This document shows, piece by piece, positions 53,446 to 61,567 of a stretch of 64,000 bases of DNA. The notes beneath the pieces are model-generated. The model saw only the letters and a program-made list of their open reading frames with translations, had not been told where the DNA came from and searched no databases. Each line of letters begins with the position of its first letter. Positions within the stretch are counted from its first letter, which is position 1. The position numbers were made by a program, and so were the translations under genes. Location of the stretch: positions 62,001 to 126,000 of the forward strand of contig CAWGTU010000003.1 in NCBI GenBank assembly GCA_963825635.1, given 5' to 3'. The DNA comes from JAOUEA01 sp963825635. Lineage in GTDB: Bacteria; Actinomycetota; UBA4738; HRBIN12.

Positions 53446-54443
53446 GTGCGGCCCCCGGCGACGCGTGGTGCCGTGACCACCGGCACCACGTGCGCCGCAT
53501 CCAGCGCGCCGAGGTGCGCCCGGTACCAGGCGACCGTGGTGGCGAGCGCCTCGTCGAACGACCATGTGGGCCGCCAGCCCAGCGCCACCAGGCGATCGGA
53601 ACGAACGCCGTAGCGGAAGTCGTGTCCCGGCCGGTCGGCGACGAACTCGATCAGGTCCTCGGGCGCGTCGGCGAGCTCGCAGATGCGTCGCGCGAGCTCG
53701 ATGTTCGCCAGCTCGTGCCCTTCGCCGACGTTGTACACGACCCCCGGCTCACCGCGATCGAGGGACGTCAGCGCGCCGCGGACCCAGTCCTCTACGTAGA
53801 GGAACTCCCGTCGCTGCTGCCCCTCGCCGTACACCGGCACGGGCAGGCCGCGCAGGGCGTTCACGGCGTAGGTCGGCACCACCCGCTCGATCTGCCGCGG
53901 GCCGAACGCGTTCGTGCCCCGGACCACGATCAGCGGGAGCTCATACGTCGAGACGTATGCGGCGCATAGCAGGTCGGCCGCGGCCTTGCTGGCCGCGTAC
54001 GGGCTGCGGGGGCGCAACGGCGCATCCTCGTCGAAGAGCCCGCCGCCCGGATCGCCCGGGCCGTACACCTCGTCGGTGGAGATCATGAGCATGCGGGCGC
54101 CGTGACGGCGCACCGCCTCGAGCACCGTCTCGGTGCCGAGGACGTTCGTCGTGAGGAACGGGGCCGGCTCGTCGATGCTGCGGTCGACGTGCGTCTCGGC
54201 CGCCGCGTGCACGACCGCGTCCGCGTCGCGCACCAGCCGGTCCACGATCGAACGATCGATCACGTCGTCGTGCACGAACGTCATCCGAGGGTCGGCCTCG
54301 TGGCCCTGCAGGTTCGCGAGGCTACCGCCGGCCGAGAGGCGATCGAGCACCGTGACGCGGTCTCCGCGCTCGATCAGCGCGTCGACGAGGTGGGAACCGA
54401 TGAATCCGGCGCCGCCGGTGACGAGCACGTGGGAGTCGGACAT
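53442..54443 (-). CDS. rmlB: dTDP-glucose 4,6-dehydratase
   Basis: 333-residue extended SDR enzyme turning dTDP-glucose into dTDP-4-keto-6-deoxyglucose. It has VTGGAGFIGSHLVDAL (NAD), HAAAETHVDRSIDEPAPF, ISTDEVYGPG (Thr-Asp-Glu catalytic set) and YAASKAAADLL (Tyr-x3-Lys). ATG at 54443 with AAGGAGC seven bases upstream. First gene of the rmlB-rmlD pair. Confidence 0.94.
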   Translation of the reverse strand: MSDSHVLVTGGAGFIGSHLVDALIERGDRVTVLDRLSAGGSLANLQGHEADPRMTFVHDDVIDRSIVDRLVRDADAVVHAAAETHVDRSIDEPAPFLTTNVLGTETVLEAVRRHGARMLMISTDEVYGPGDPGGGLFDEDAPLRPRSPYAASKAAADLLCAAYVSTYELPLIVVRGTNAFGPRQIERVVPTYAVNALRGLPVPVYGEGQQRREFLYVEDWVRGALTSLDRGEPGVVYNVGEGHELANIELARRICELADAPEDLIEFVADRPGHDFRYGVRSDRLVALGWRPTWSFDEALATTVAWYRAHLGALDAAHVVPVVTAPRVAGGRT

Positions 54444-54508
54444 GGTCTGCTCCTTGGGCGACGCTCATGAGGCGACGATCTGACGCGTATCGAGGGAACG
54501 CGCCGAGT

Positions 54509-55666
54509 CTACCCGTGTGCGACCTCGTGGGCGGCGCGCATCGCCTCGGCGGTGCTGCGGGCCGTCGCCTCCCAGGTGAACCGCGTGGCCCGCGTCAGCC
54601 CGGCGGCCGAGAGCATCGCGCGCAGGTCCGCATCGTCGAAGAGCTGGGTGATGCCGGCGGCGATCGCCTGCTCGTCCCGAGGGTCGACGGCCACCGCTGC
54701 GTCACCGGTCACCTCGGGCAGCGACGACACGTCGGACGTGAGCACCGGGAGCCCGGCGGCGAACCCCTCGAGCACGGGGAAGCCGAACCCTTCGTACAAC
54801 GACGGGTAGGTGAGCATCGTCGCTCCGCTCATGAGCGCGACCTTCTCGCGATCGCTCACGTACCCGGTGCGCACGATGCGCGCTCGTGCGCTCCCCGGCA
54901 GCCGAGCGATCACGGTGTCCAGCCGGTCGGCCGCCTTCGGGTCCCATCGAACGGAGCCACCGGCGATCACGAGGCGCGTCCCAGTGCCCGTCGTCGCGAA
55001 CGCGCGCACGAGCGCGTCGAGGTTCTTCCTGGGCTCGATGCCGCCCACGAACAACGCGTAGGGCTGATCGATGCCGTACTTGCGCCGCACGGCGTCGACG
55101 GCCTCGGGGGGCGCGGGCGCGAATGCCGCCATGTCGACACCCAGAGGCGTCACGTGCACGCGGGCCTCGTCGACCCGATGCGACTCGAGCAGGTCCCGCC
55201 TCGTTGATCGTGAGGGCACGAGCACCCCGGCGGCGCGCTGCAGCCACACGTCGAAGCGGCGACGCCACCGATCGTCCATGTGGGGCGCCGTGTCGGGGAG
55301 CCGTTCATGGGCGAGGTCGTGGACCACCATCACGACCCCGGGGCTCTTCGTTGCGGGGGGCAAGAAGTTCGTCGCGAGCAGCACGTCGAACGCGACCGAC
55401 CACTCGATGCGAGGCACGCCCAACCGCGACGACATCGGTCCGAAGACGCGGGCCGGGAACCGCGACGCCTTCTCGGTGAGGTTCGGAGCGTGGACCCCCG
55501 AGAAGAACGACCGGGGACGCAGCAGACCCTTGGCGTGTAGGTACCACGCGACGTAGTCGCTGGTGGGGTCGGCATGCGGCAGGTGACGGATCAGCTGCTG
55601 CGTGTACTGACCCACGCCCGTGCGGCGTGGGTCGAGCGCCGGCCGGGCGTCGATCACCGCTCGCAT
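54509..55666 (-). CDS. GT4 family glycosyltransferase
   Basis: 385 residues. N-terminal ARPALDPRRTGVGQYTQQLIRHL, then in the donor domain YALFVGGIEPRKNLDALVRAFA, RIVRTGYVSDREKVALMSGATMLTYPSLYEGFGFPVLEGFAAGLPVLTSDVSSLPEV with the E-x7-E pair. It resembles mannosyltransferases of the WbdA/MshA-like GT4 group, substrate unknown. The ATG at 55666 lies nine bases after TAGGGT. It stands alone between two rml units. Confidence 0.88.
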   Translation of the reverse strand: MRAVIDARPALDPRRTGVGQYTQQLIRHLPHADPTSDYVAWYLHAKGLLRPRSFFSGVHAPNLTEKASRFPARVFGPMSSRLGVPRIEWSVAFDVLLATNFLPPATKSPGVVMVVHDLAHERLPDTAPHMDDRWRRRFDVWLQRAAGVLVPSRSTRRDLLESHRVDEARVHVTPLGVDMAAFAPAPPEAVDAVRRKYGIDQPYALFVGGIEPRKNLDALVRAFATTGTGTRLVIAGGSVRWDPKAADRLDTVIARLPGSARARIVRTGYVSDREKVALMSGATMLTYPSLYEGFGFPVLEGFAAGLPVLTSDVSSLPEVTGDAAVAVDPRDEQAIAAGITQLFDDADLRAMLSAAGLTRATRFTWEATARSTAEAMRAAHEVAHG

Positions 55667-55675
55667 GAACCCCGA

Positions 55676-55681
55676 ACCCTA
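55676..55681 (-). promoter_or_regulatory. -10 element upstream of a GT4 gene
   Basis: TAGGGT on the minus strand, nine bases before the ATG at 55666, so the mRNA would have at most two or three leader bases. Confidence 0.4.
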
Positions 55682-55709
55682 CCCGGCCGCGACCGCCGGC
55701 GCTGCGGGC

Positions 55710-56075
55710 TCAGCGGGGTCCGCGCCCCGCGAGCCACCCGGCGAGCGCCGAGGCGGCCCAGACGAACACGAGCCCGGCGACCAGGGGGATCACCATGCCC
55801 GGGTCCTTGCCACGCTCCGAGAGCTCGCCGGCGAGCCTCGCCACCACCCATCCCCAGAACCACAGCCCGAGCGCGCCGATCACGATCGCGCCGTACGCCG
55901 TAGCGCGCCCGGGCGCCCGGGCGCCGGCGACGGCCGATTCGTCGAGCGAACGGAACCCCAAGACGACCGCGGCCGGCGAGCTGCACCCCATGACGAACGG
56001 TCCGAGGCAGGCGAGCACCAACGCCGAGAAGGCCTTGCGGCGGCCGGGCACGACGGTGGGGCGCAGCTGCTCCAT
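55710..56075 (-). CDS. Small membrane protein, DUF4190-like
   Basis: 121 residues with three hydrophobic helices: KAFSALVLACLGPFVMGCSSPAAVVLGF, YGAIVIGALGLWFWGWVVARL and MVIPLVAGLVFVWAASALAGWL. The first part resembles DUF4190 proteins, where a helix pair is followed by an ArgXGlnLeu-like loop. Function unknown. The ATG at 56075 is seven bases after TAGCAT; the GTG at 56078 is a less likely start. Confidence 0.68.
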   Translation of the reverse strand: MEQLRPTVVPGRRKAFSALVLACLGPFVMGCSSPAAVVLGFRSLDESAVAGARAPGRATAYGAIVIGALGLWFWGWVVARLAGELSERGKDPGMVIPLVAGLVFVWAASALAGWLAGRGPR

Positions 56076-56082
56076 CACGATG

Positions 56083-56088
56083 ATGCTA
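56083..56088 (-). promoter_or_regulatory. -10 element for a leaderless transcript
   Basis: TAGCAT on the minus strand, seven bases before the ATG at 56075 of the DUF4190-like gene. Confidence 0.4.
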
Positions 56089-56140
56089 GGCGCGCACGCG
56101 GCCTGCGGGAACCACCGGAAGGCCTAGTCGGAGCGATCCC

Positions 56141-57199
56141 TCAATCGACCTCGATGCGGCTCTGATCGCCCACGATCAGCCGATGGGCGCCGCTTCCACC
56201 CGAGTGACGCACCTCGACGCGGCGGCCCAGGATCGAGCCGGTGAGCCCGTGCACGTCGGCGATCGTGCACTCCTGCATCACGATCGAGTCGGCGACCTCG
56301 CTGGCCTCGATGTGGCAGCCGGGGCCGATCGAGACGTCGGGACCGATCGTGGAGCCCACGACCTTCGAGCCTTCACCGATCACGAGCGGTCCACGCAGCG
56401 TGCTGCCGGCTACCGAGGCGCCGGTCCGCACGACGACCGTACCGTCGACCCTGGTCGCCTCGTCGAGCGATCCCTCGATCGCGGGTTCGATCGTGGCGAG
56501 CATCATGCGGTTGGCCTCGAGCAGATCCTCGGGGCGCCCCGTGTCCTTCCAGTAGCCGCTCACCATCTCGGCGCGCACCTCGCGACCCTCGTCGAGCAGC
56601 CATTGGATCGCCTCGGTGATCTCGTACTCCCCGCGTCCGGAGGGCGCGAGCGTGTGGCACGCATCGAGGATCGAGCGGCGGAAGAGGTAGACACCGACGA
56701 GTGCGAGGTCGCTCAGGGGCTCGATCGGTTTCTCGACGAGCCGCACGACCTGGTCGCCGTCGAGCACCGCCACCCCGAAGTGCTCGGGCTCGGGCACCTT
56801 CGCGAGCAGGATGTGCGCCTCGGCCTCGCTGCGATCGAACTCCCGCACGAAGCGCGTCACGCCGCCGAGGAGCACGTTGTCGCCGAGGTAGAGGAGGAAG
56901 GGGTCATCGTGCAGGAACGACTCCGCGACCATCACGGCGTGCGCGATGCCGAGCGGCGCCTCCTGCGGGATGAACGTCACGTCGATGCCCCAGCGGGAGC
57001 CGTCACCGACGGCGGCCCGCACCTCGTCACCGGTCGCACCGATCACGATGCCGACCTGCGTGATGCCGGCGGCGGCGATCGCCTCGAGCGCCTGGAAGAG
57101 GATGGGGGTGCCGGCGACCGGGATCAGCTGCTTGGCGTTCGTGGACGTGATCGGGCGCAGTCGCGAGCCTTCGCCCCCCGAGAGCACGAGCGCGCGCAT
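56141..57199 (-). CDS. rmlA: Glucose-1-phosphate thymidylyltransferase, long form
   Basis: 352 residues. The transferase domain has LVLSGGEGSRLRPITSTNAKQLIPVAGTPIL, IPQEAPLGIAHAVMVAESFL, LYLGDNVLLGG, VEKPIEPLSDLALVGVYLF and GYWKDTGRPEDLLEAN. About 110 extra C-terminal residues form a left-handed beta helix (hexapeptide repeats LVIGEGSKVVGSTIGPDVSIGPG). This is the long RmlA form; the product would be dTDP-glucose for RmlB. ATG at 57199 overlaps the LCP gene stop (TGATG). Confidence 0.92.
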   Translation of the reverse strand: MRALVLSGGEGSRLRPITSTNAKQLIPVAGTPILFQALEAIAAAGITQVGIVIGATGDEVRAAVGDGSRWGIDVTFIPQEAPLGIAHAVMVAESFLHDDPFLLYLGDNVLLGGVTRFVREFDRSEAEAHILLAKVPEPEHFGVAVLDGDQVVRLVEKPIEPLSDLALVGVYLFRRSILDACHTLAPSGRGEYEITEAIQWLLDEGREVRAEMVSGYWKDTGRPEDLLEANRMMLATIEPAIEGSLDEATRVDGTVVVRTGASVAGSTLRGPLVIGEGSKVVGSTIGPDVSIGPGCHIEASEVADSIVMQECTIADVHGLTGSILGRRVEVRHSGGSGAHRLIVGDQSRIEVD

Positions 57200-58662
57200 C
57201 AGGCCTCGGGCGAAGGACACTCGGGCGGCGCGCCGCCGTCACCGCCGACGGGCGCCGGCTCGTACGTCGCGTCGACGAAGACGACCACGTCGTCGGGCAG
57301 ACCCTTGACCTGCTTCAACTCGAGATTCGGGAAGTACTTCTGCACGACCTGTGCCTCGGCCTCGGCGTCGGGTGCGTAGGTGATCACGCTTCCCGACACC
57401 TTCTTGGGGTAGGCGGCATAGGTCGTCGTGCCCGGCGAGATGTCGAACCCGGCCTGCGAGAGCACCTCCTGCACCTCGGCCGCCGCGCCTCCCGACGCAT
57501 GATCGACGACGAGGACCGGGATCGTCGCTTCCGACTGCGCGTACACGGTCGTTCCCGTCGATCCAAGCTGCTTGCCATCGCCGATGGCGGTGAACATCTG
57601 CTTCGCCGCGGGATCGAGACGGATGACGGCGAGACCATCCACCGTGGTCGGGATGCCGGGCACCGTTCGGAACTCCGCCGCGCCCGACGATATGCCTTCG
57701 AGCTGTCCGACGAGGTAGGCGAGGTCCGCGATCTTGAGGCCGTCATCACGCTCGAGGTTGCGGAGGATCGGTTTGATCTGGAACGGGAGCTGAGCGAGCT
57801 GATCGGGTTTCAGCAGCTCGTTGATGACCGCACGCAGGAACTGCTGTTGTCTCGCGATGCGGAAGAAGTCGGGCGCGGCCGCATCGCACCTCAAGTGTCG
57901 GGTTCGTACATATGCGAGCGCCTGTTCGGCCGGCAACGTGTCGCAGCCGGGCTGGACCAACAAGCCCGTGTACGGGTCGGCGATGAAGCCCTGCTCCTCG
58001 TAGTAGACGGTGCCACCCCCCGGCGCCGAAACCGAACCAGGCGTGTTCACGTTCTCGCCCGAGATGCACATGTCCACCCCGCCGAGGGTCTCGACCAGCC
58101 CTTGGAAGCCCGCGAGATCCACGTACAAGGTGTGGTCGATCGGCAGGCCCGTGAGCCTCTGAACGGTCTTCGCCATCAAGAGCGGTCCGCCGCCGTCCAG
58201 ACCGCCCTCGAACGCCGCGTTGATCTTGTCCCACCCTTGACCGGGGATCTGCACCCACAGATCCCGGGGGAACGAGAGGATGATGGCCTTCTCGAGATCC
58301 GGGTCGGTGTGAACGAGCATGATCGTGTCGGCGCGGTTCTCACCCCCGATCTCCTGATCGGTTCCGAACTGATCGCGTTCCTCCGACGTGAGCCCGGCCC
58401 TGGAGTCGCTGCCCAGCAGGAGGTAGTTGCACACGTCGCGCGCGCACGGATCGTCGGAGGTCGATCCTCCGCCTTCGGCCCTCGGAGGGATCCATTCCCC
58501 GCTCGGGTTCGTGCCCTCGGCACCTGCCTGTCGATAGGCGACGAATCCGTAGGCGCTGCCGACGCCGATCAGCAGGGAGAGCGTGGCCGTGACCGCGACG
58601 GCGATGCGGGCGACCCGGCCGTGACCATGGGTGGGGGCGTCGCCGGAGGGCACGTCGGACAT
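57199..58662 (-). CDS. LytR-CpsA-Psr (LCP) family wall polymer ligase
   Basis: 487 residues. A membrane anchor (IAVAVTATLSLLIGVGSAYGFVAY) is followed by the LCP domain at about 75-300: NRADTIMLVHTDPDLEKAIILSFPRDLWVQIPG, the KINAAFEGG segment, and ALAYVRTRHLRCDAAAPDFFRIARQQQFL, with the Arg and Asp residues that bind the polyprenyl-pyrophosphate substrate. A LytR_C-like domain (ATIPVLVVDHASGGAAAEVQEVLSQAGF) ends the protein. LCP enzymes attach secondary polymers to peptidoglycan. ATG at 58662, seven bases after TACGCT. Confidence 0.93.
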   Translation of the reverse strand: MSDVPSGDAPTHGHGRVARIAVAVTATLSLLIGVGSAYGFVAYRQAGAEGTNPSGEWIPPRAEGGGSTSDDPCARDVCNYLLLGSDSRAGLTSEERDQFGTDQEIGGENRADTIMLVHTDPDLEKAIILSFPRDLWVQIPGQGWDKINAAFEGGLDGGGPLLMAKTVQRLTGLPIDHTLYVDLAGFQGLVETLGGVDMCISGENVNTPGSVSAPGGGTVYYEEQGFIADPYTGLLVQPGCDTLPAEQALAYVRTRHLRCDAAAPDFFRIARQQQFLRAVINELLKPDQLAQLPFQIKPILRNLERDDGLKIADLAYLVGQLEGISSGAAEFRTVPGIPTTVDGLAVIRLDPAAKQMFTAIGDGKQLGSTGTTVYAQSEATIPVLVVDHASGGAAAEVQEVLSQAGFDISPGTTTYAAYPKKVSGSVITYAPDAEAEAQVVQKYFPNLELKQVKGLPDDVVVFVDATYEPAPVGGDGGAPPECPSPEA

Positions 58663-58669
58663 GCCGCCA

Positions 58670-58675
58670 AGCGTA
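58670..58675 (-). promoter_or_regulatory. -10 element for the LCP-rmlA transcript (leaderless)
   Basis: TACGCT on the minus strand, seven bases before the ATG at 58662. Confidence 0.45.
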
Positions 58676-58798
58676 CCCGTGCGATCGGAGGACCCGCCCC
58701 CCGGGCCTCGTGGTGATCGTGTGGCGGAACCGTGGCAGGGCAGGCGCTCCCGCATCGCAGGGTCGTCTCGACCGGAGCCCGCGGCGCGAGGGTTCCCG

Positions 58799-58815
58799 GA
58801 TGGGATAATCCCATC
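58799..58815 (+). promoter_or_regulatory. Palindrome overlapping a -10 element
   Basis: GATGGGAT-A-ATCCCATC is a 17-bp inverted repeat with perfect 8-base arms. It contains GATAAT (58804-58809), a good -10, and lies just upstream of the AGGAGG site and the ATG at 58832. A repressor bound here would block the promoter. No clear -35 is visible. Confidence 0.5.
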
Positions 58816-58831
58816 ACCGACAGGAGGCCAG

Positions 58832-59632
58832 ATGGACGATGCGGTGACGGTGGTGCTCGTAGGGCTCGAGACGGCGATGACCGACGAGCTCGCCGACGAC
58901 GAGCGGTTCGAGGTGCGTGCTGCCCAGAGCATCGATCAGATCGAGTCGGGCGAGGCGGTCGACGCGGTGGTCGTCGCGATGGACGGCCAAGGACCGCTCG
59001 AGCTGCTCGGTTCCCTGCGGGGCAAAGCACCTGAGGCCGCGATCCTGGTCGTCACCGAGGCCGGTCGCGAGGCCGACGGCGCCGTGGCGATGCACGCCGG
59101 CGCCGAGGACCACCTCGTCGTCGGCTCGATCCCCCACGGACTCCTGCCCCGGGCCGTGCAGTACGCGGTGTCGATCCGACGGCTCCGCCGCGAGCTCGCC
59201 ACGACCGACGAGGCGACCGGTCTGCCGAACCTGCGCGGGTTCGTGCCGATCGCGGAGCACCACCTGCGCATGGCCGACCGCAGCCAGACCCCTGTGGTGT
59301 TCCTGTTCGTGCGTCTCGAGGGCGAGACCGACGACGACGACGCGCGCGAGGCGGCCGAGGTGCTGCTCGAGGCCGTCCGCGACGCCGATCTGCCGGCGCG
59401 GATCACCGACGACACGTTCGCCGTGTTGCTGACCGGTGACGCGGCCGGCGCCGAGACCCTCGTGCTCTCCCGACTCGTCGAAGCGATCGCCGTGCACAAC
59501 GCCAAGCAGGACCCTCCCCGGCCACTCGCGCTCTCGGTCGGCAGCGCCCTCTACGAACCGGCGACGCCGAACACCCTGTCCGAGATCTTGGAGACGGCGG
59601 GGCGCAGGCTGCGCGATCACTCGGAGGGCTGA
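58832..59632 (+). CDS. Degenerate receiver plus GGDEF-like domain protein
   Basis: 266 residues. The first 110 residues fold like a receiver (VTVVLVGLETAMTDELADD, AVVVAMDGQGPLELLGSL, AAILVVTEAGREADGAVAMHAGAEDHLV) but the acidic pair and the usual phospho-Asp context are not kept. The second half starts TDEATGLPNLRGFVPIAEHHL, the opening of GGDEF domains, and continues ARITDDTFAVLLTGD, where the GGDEF loop would be TDDTF, so cyclase activity is unlikely. It may be a pseudo-enzyme or sensor of nucleotides. The ATG at 58832 has a perfect AGGAGG. It diverges from the LCP gene. Confidence 0.75.
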   Translation: MDDAVTVVLVGLETAMTDELADDERFEVRAAQSIDQIESGEAVDAVVVAMDGQGPLELLGSLRGKAPEAAILVVTEAGREADGAVAMHAGAEDHLVVGSIPHGLLPRAVQYAVSIRRLRRELATTDEATGLPNLRGFVPIAEHHLRMADRSQTPVVFLFVRLEGETDDDDAREAAEVLLEAVRDADLPARITDDTFAVLLTGDAAGAETLVLSRLVEAIAVHNAKQDPPRPLALSVGSALYEPATPNTLSEILETAGRRLRDHSEG

Positions 59633-59729
59633 GCCATCCGCTCCCCCTCGCGCTGCGAATACCCGGCGGAACGATCTCGCACCGAGGAAGGTGCCGTTGT
59701 CCCAGGCGACGCTGGAACGGAGTGCGCCG

Positions 59730-60308
59730 ATGGACATGGGTGACCTGTCCGAGGCGCGCGATCGCGACCTGATGGCTCGCCTGCATCGCGGCGACGAGGA
59801 GGCGTTCCGAGGATTGTTCCATCGGTATGCCCCGACGGCGAAGGCGCTCGCGCAGCGGGTCGTGCGGCAGTCGCATCTGGCGGAGGAGATCGTGCAGGAG
59901 GCATTCATGGCGGTCTGGAGGGATCCGGGCGCCTACGACGGTGAGCGAGGCTCCGTGAGGAGCTGGCTCATGGGGATGGTGCATCATCGCGCCGTCGATC
60001 TCGTGCGCCGAGAGGAGGCGCATCGTCGGCGCGCCGAGGCGGCCATCCCGCAGGCGATCGAGGAGCAGGCCGATCACGCCGATGACGTCGTCCAGCAGCT
60101 GGGACTGCCCGAGGAGCGCCGGATCGTGCGCGCCGCCCTCGCCGACCTGCCCGGAGAGCAGCGCAACGTGCTCGAGCTGATGTACTTCGACGGGCTGTCC
60201 CAGTCGCAGATCGCCGAGAAGACCGGCATCCCGCTCGGCACGGTGAAATCCCGGACGATGCTCGGTATGCGCCGGATGCGCGACATGCTCGCCGAGGTCG
60301 AACGATGA
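59730..60308 (+). CDS. ECF-type RNA polymerase sigma factor
   Basis: 192 residues with sigma region 2 (LMARLHRGDEEAFRGLFHRYAPTAKALAQRVVRQSHLAEEIVQEAFMAVW) and region 4 (LPGEQRNVLELMYFDGLSQSQIAEKTGIPLGTVKSRTMLGMRRMR), the SigK/RpoE layout without region 3. The ATG at 59730 is used; an in-frame TTG at 59697, five bases after GAGGAAGG, is a real alternative. It overlaps the anti-sigma gene by 4 bases (ATGA). It should control the downstream membrane redox genes or its own operon. Confidence 0.92.
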   Translation: MDMGDLSEARDRDLMARLHRGDEEAFRGLFHRYAPTAKALAQRVVRQSHLAEEIVQEAFMAVWRDPGAYDGERGSVRSWLMGMVHHRAVDLVRREEAHRRRAEAAIPQAIEEQADHADDVVQQLGLPEERRIVRAALADLPGEQRNVLELMYFDGLSQSQIAEKTGIPLGTVKSRTMLGMRRMRDMLAEVER

Positions 60309-61045
60309 CGCGCGATCACACCGTGATCGAAAGTCTCATGGCGGTCGACGCCCTCGGCGGCCTCGATGGTGACGACCGGGCCCTGCTGGAGCGCGAGCGC
60401 GGGTCGCACGGAACGGACTGCGCCGAGTGCGCCCTGCTCGAGATGGGGTTCGCCGAGACCGCGGGCCGGCTGGGGTTCGCCCTGGTCGCGGAACCGGTCG
60501 ACGACGCCATCGTGGATCGCATCCTGGGCGCGAGGGAAGGGTCGTCGGCGAGCGAGGCTGCCCTCGGGTCCCCACAGCCCCCGCGGGACGAGCTCGAGGA
60601 GCGCCGGGGCCGGCGCCCGCGCGTCTGGCTCGCGGCCGCGGCGGCGGTCGCGGCCGTCGTCGCGATCGCGGTCGTTGCCGCCGGCACGGTCATGCCCTCC
60701 ACCACGAGCGTGCAGGCGACGACCTCCCAGCGCCTCGTGGTCTTCACGGGCGAGACGGAGGGCACGCTCGCGATGGCCTTCACCCCGGGTGAGCCGGGGG
60801 CGGTGTTCTGGGGCGGCGACCTCCCGGACCCCGGTGCGGGCAAGGTGTACGAGATCTGGATGATCGAGGGCGACGAGGCGGTGTCGGGTGGATGCGTGTC
60901 CCCGACCGACGGCGTGGTCGCGGTCCGGGTCGAGGCGAGCATCGGCACCACCGACACGATGGCGGTGACGGCCGAACCATCGGACTGCCCCTCGACACCC
61001 TCGAGCGATCCCCTCCTGACCGCCGACCTGACCACGATGGTCTGA
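60305..61045 (+). CDS. Anti-sigma factor, RskA-like
   Basis: 246 residues. The N-terminal cytoplasmic domain has a HGTDCAECALLEMGFAETAGRL segment, a zinc-type HxxxCxxC anti-sigma motif. The membrane helix is VWLAAAAAVAAVVAIAVVAAG at about 105-127. The outer C-terminal domain has AVFWGGDLPDPGAGKVYEIWMIEGDEAVSGGCVSPTDG, which matches the RskA C-terminal domain. It binds the ECF sigma until regulated proteolysis frees it. In mycobacteria the RskA/SigK pair responds to redox state, which fits the redox genes downstream. Confidence 0.88.
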   Translation: MTRDHTVIESLMAVDALGGLDGDDRALLERERGSHGTDCAECALLEMGFAETAGRLGFALVAEPVDDAIVDRILGAREGSSASEAALGSPQPPRDELEERRGRRPRVWLAAAAAVAAVVAIAVVAAGTVMPSTTSVQATTSQRLVVFTGETEGTLAMAFTPGEPGAVFWGGDLPDPGAGKVYEIWMIEGDEAVSGGCVSPTDGVVAVRVEASIGTTDTMAVTAEPSDCPSTPSSDPLLTADLTTMV

Positions 61046-61125
61046 TCCGCTCGGCCGTCCCGCCGGAAGGCGAGGCTTACCCGAACCTTAACCCTGACTT
61101 GCCTGGGCCCTTGATGACCCCCCCC

Positions 61126-61157
61126 TAGCGTGGTCCTCGGCGGGAATGAGCCCGCCG
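61126..61157 (+). promoter_or_regulatory. Possible -10 and leader hairpin before the acidic-protein gene
   Basis: TAGCGT (61126-61131) could be a -10; a hairpin CGGCGGG-AATGAG-CCCGCCG (61138-61157) would lie at the 5' end of the mRNA, just before AAGGAGG (61165-61171). The gap 61046-61177 also holds an AT-richer stretch (AACCTTAACCCTGACTT at 61084-61100) that may be a binding site. No -35 fits well. Confidence 0.35.
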
Positions 61158-61177
61158 CGACCCGAAGGAGGTCCGGG

Positions 61178-61567
61178 ATGAACAAGCGTTCCGCACTGAT
61201 GTTGTCAGCAGCACTCGTGCTCACCCTGATCGTCGGTGGCCTTGCGGTGGCCACGGGTCTGACGGGCCCGACCGTCAGCAACGCCGTGCCGAGGGCTGAA
61301 CGTCGCGCCTCATCCGAGCCGGTCGTCCGAACCGTTCGCCGCACCGTGACGGTGCACAAGAAGGCGGACGCGAAGCCGGGCGAGGTCGTGAGGGTCGCGG
61401 CTCCGGCAGCGGCGGCCGCCTCCCCGAGCGGCTCGAGCGATGCGTCGGGAGACGACGACTCCTACGAGGACGACGACGCCTACGAGGACGAGCACGAGGG
61501 CGACGAACACGGAGACGACGATCACGAGGGCGACGAGCACCACGAGGACGAGGGCGACGATGACTGA
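61178..61567 (+). CDS. Membrane-anchored protein with an Asp/Glu/His-rich tail
   Basis: 129 residues. A basic start (MNKRSALML) and one membrane segment (LSAALVLTLIVGGLAVATGL) are followed by a basic stretch (RTVRRTVTVHKKADAKPGEVVRV) and an Ala/Ser linker. The last 40 residues are almost only Asp, Glu, His, Gly and Tyr (SYEDDDAYEDEHEGDEHGDD and on). The tail would face outside and could bind metal cations or basic partners. No family recognised. Strong ribosome-binding site AAGGAGG. It overlaps the next gene by 8 bases. Confidence 0.8.
   Translation: MNKRSALMLSAALVLTLIVGGLAVATGLTGPTVSNAVPRAERRASSEPVVRTVRRTVTVHKKADAKPGEVVRVAAPAAAAASPSGSSDASGDDDSYEDDDAYEDEHEGDEHGDDDHEGDEHHEDEGDDD

Noticed and set aside
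52497..58735. Identical 16-bp sequence TGTGGCGGAACCGTGG at 52497-52512 and 58720-58735, upstream of two envelope operons in the same orientation
   Set aside because: In 64 kb at about 70% GC, several chance 16-mer matches are expected, and the distances to the two -10 elements differ (about 9 versus more than 40 bases). Worth a genome-wide count but not a supported motif.
59668..59699. GGAAC (59668-59672) as an ECF -35 for autoregulation of the sigma gene
   Set aside because: The only CGTT-like -10 lies about 22 bases away, too far for ECF promoters.
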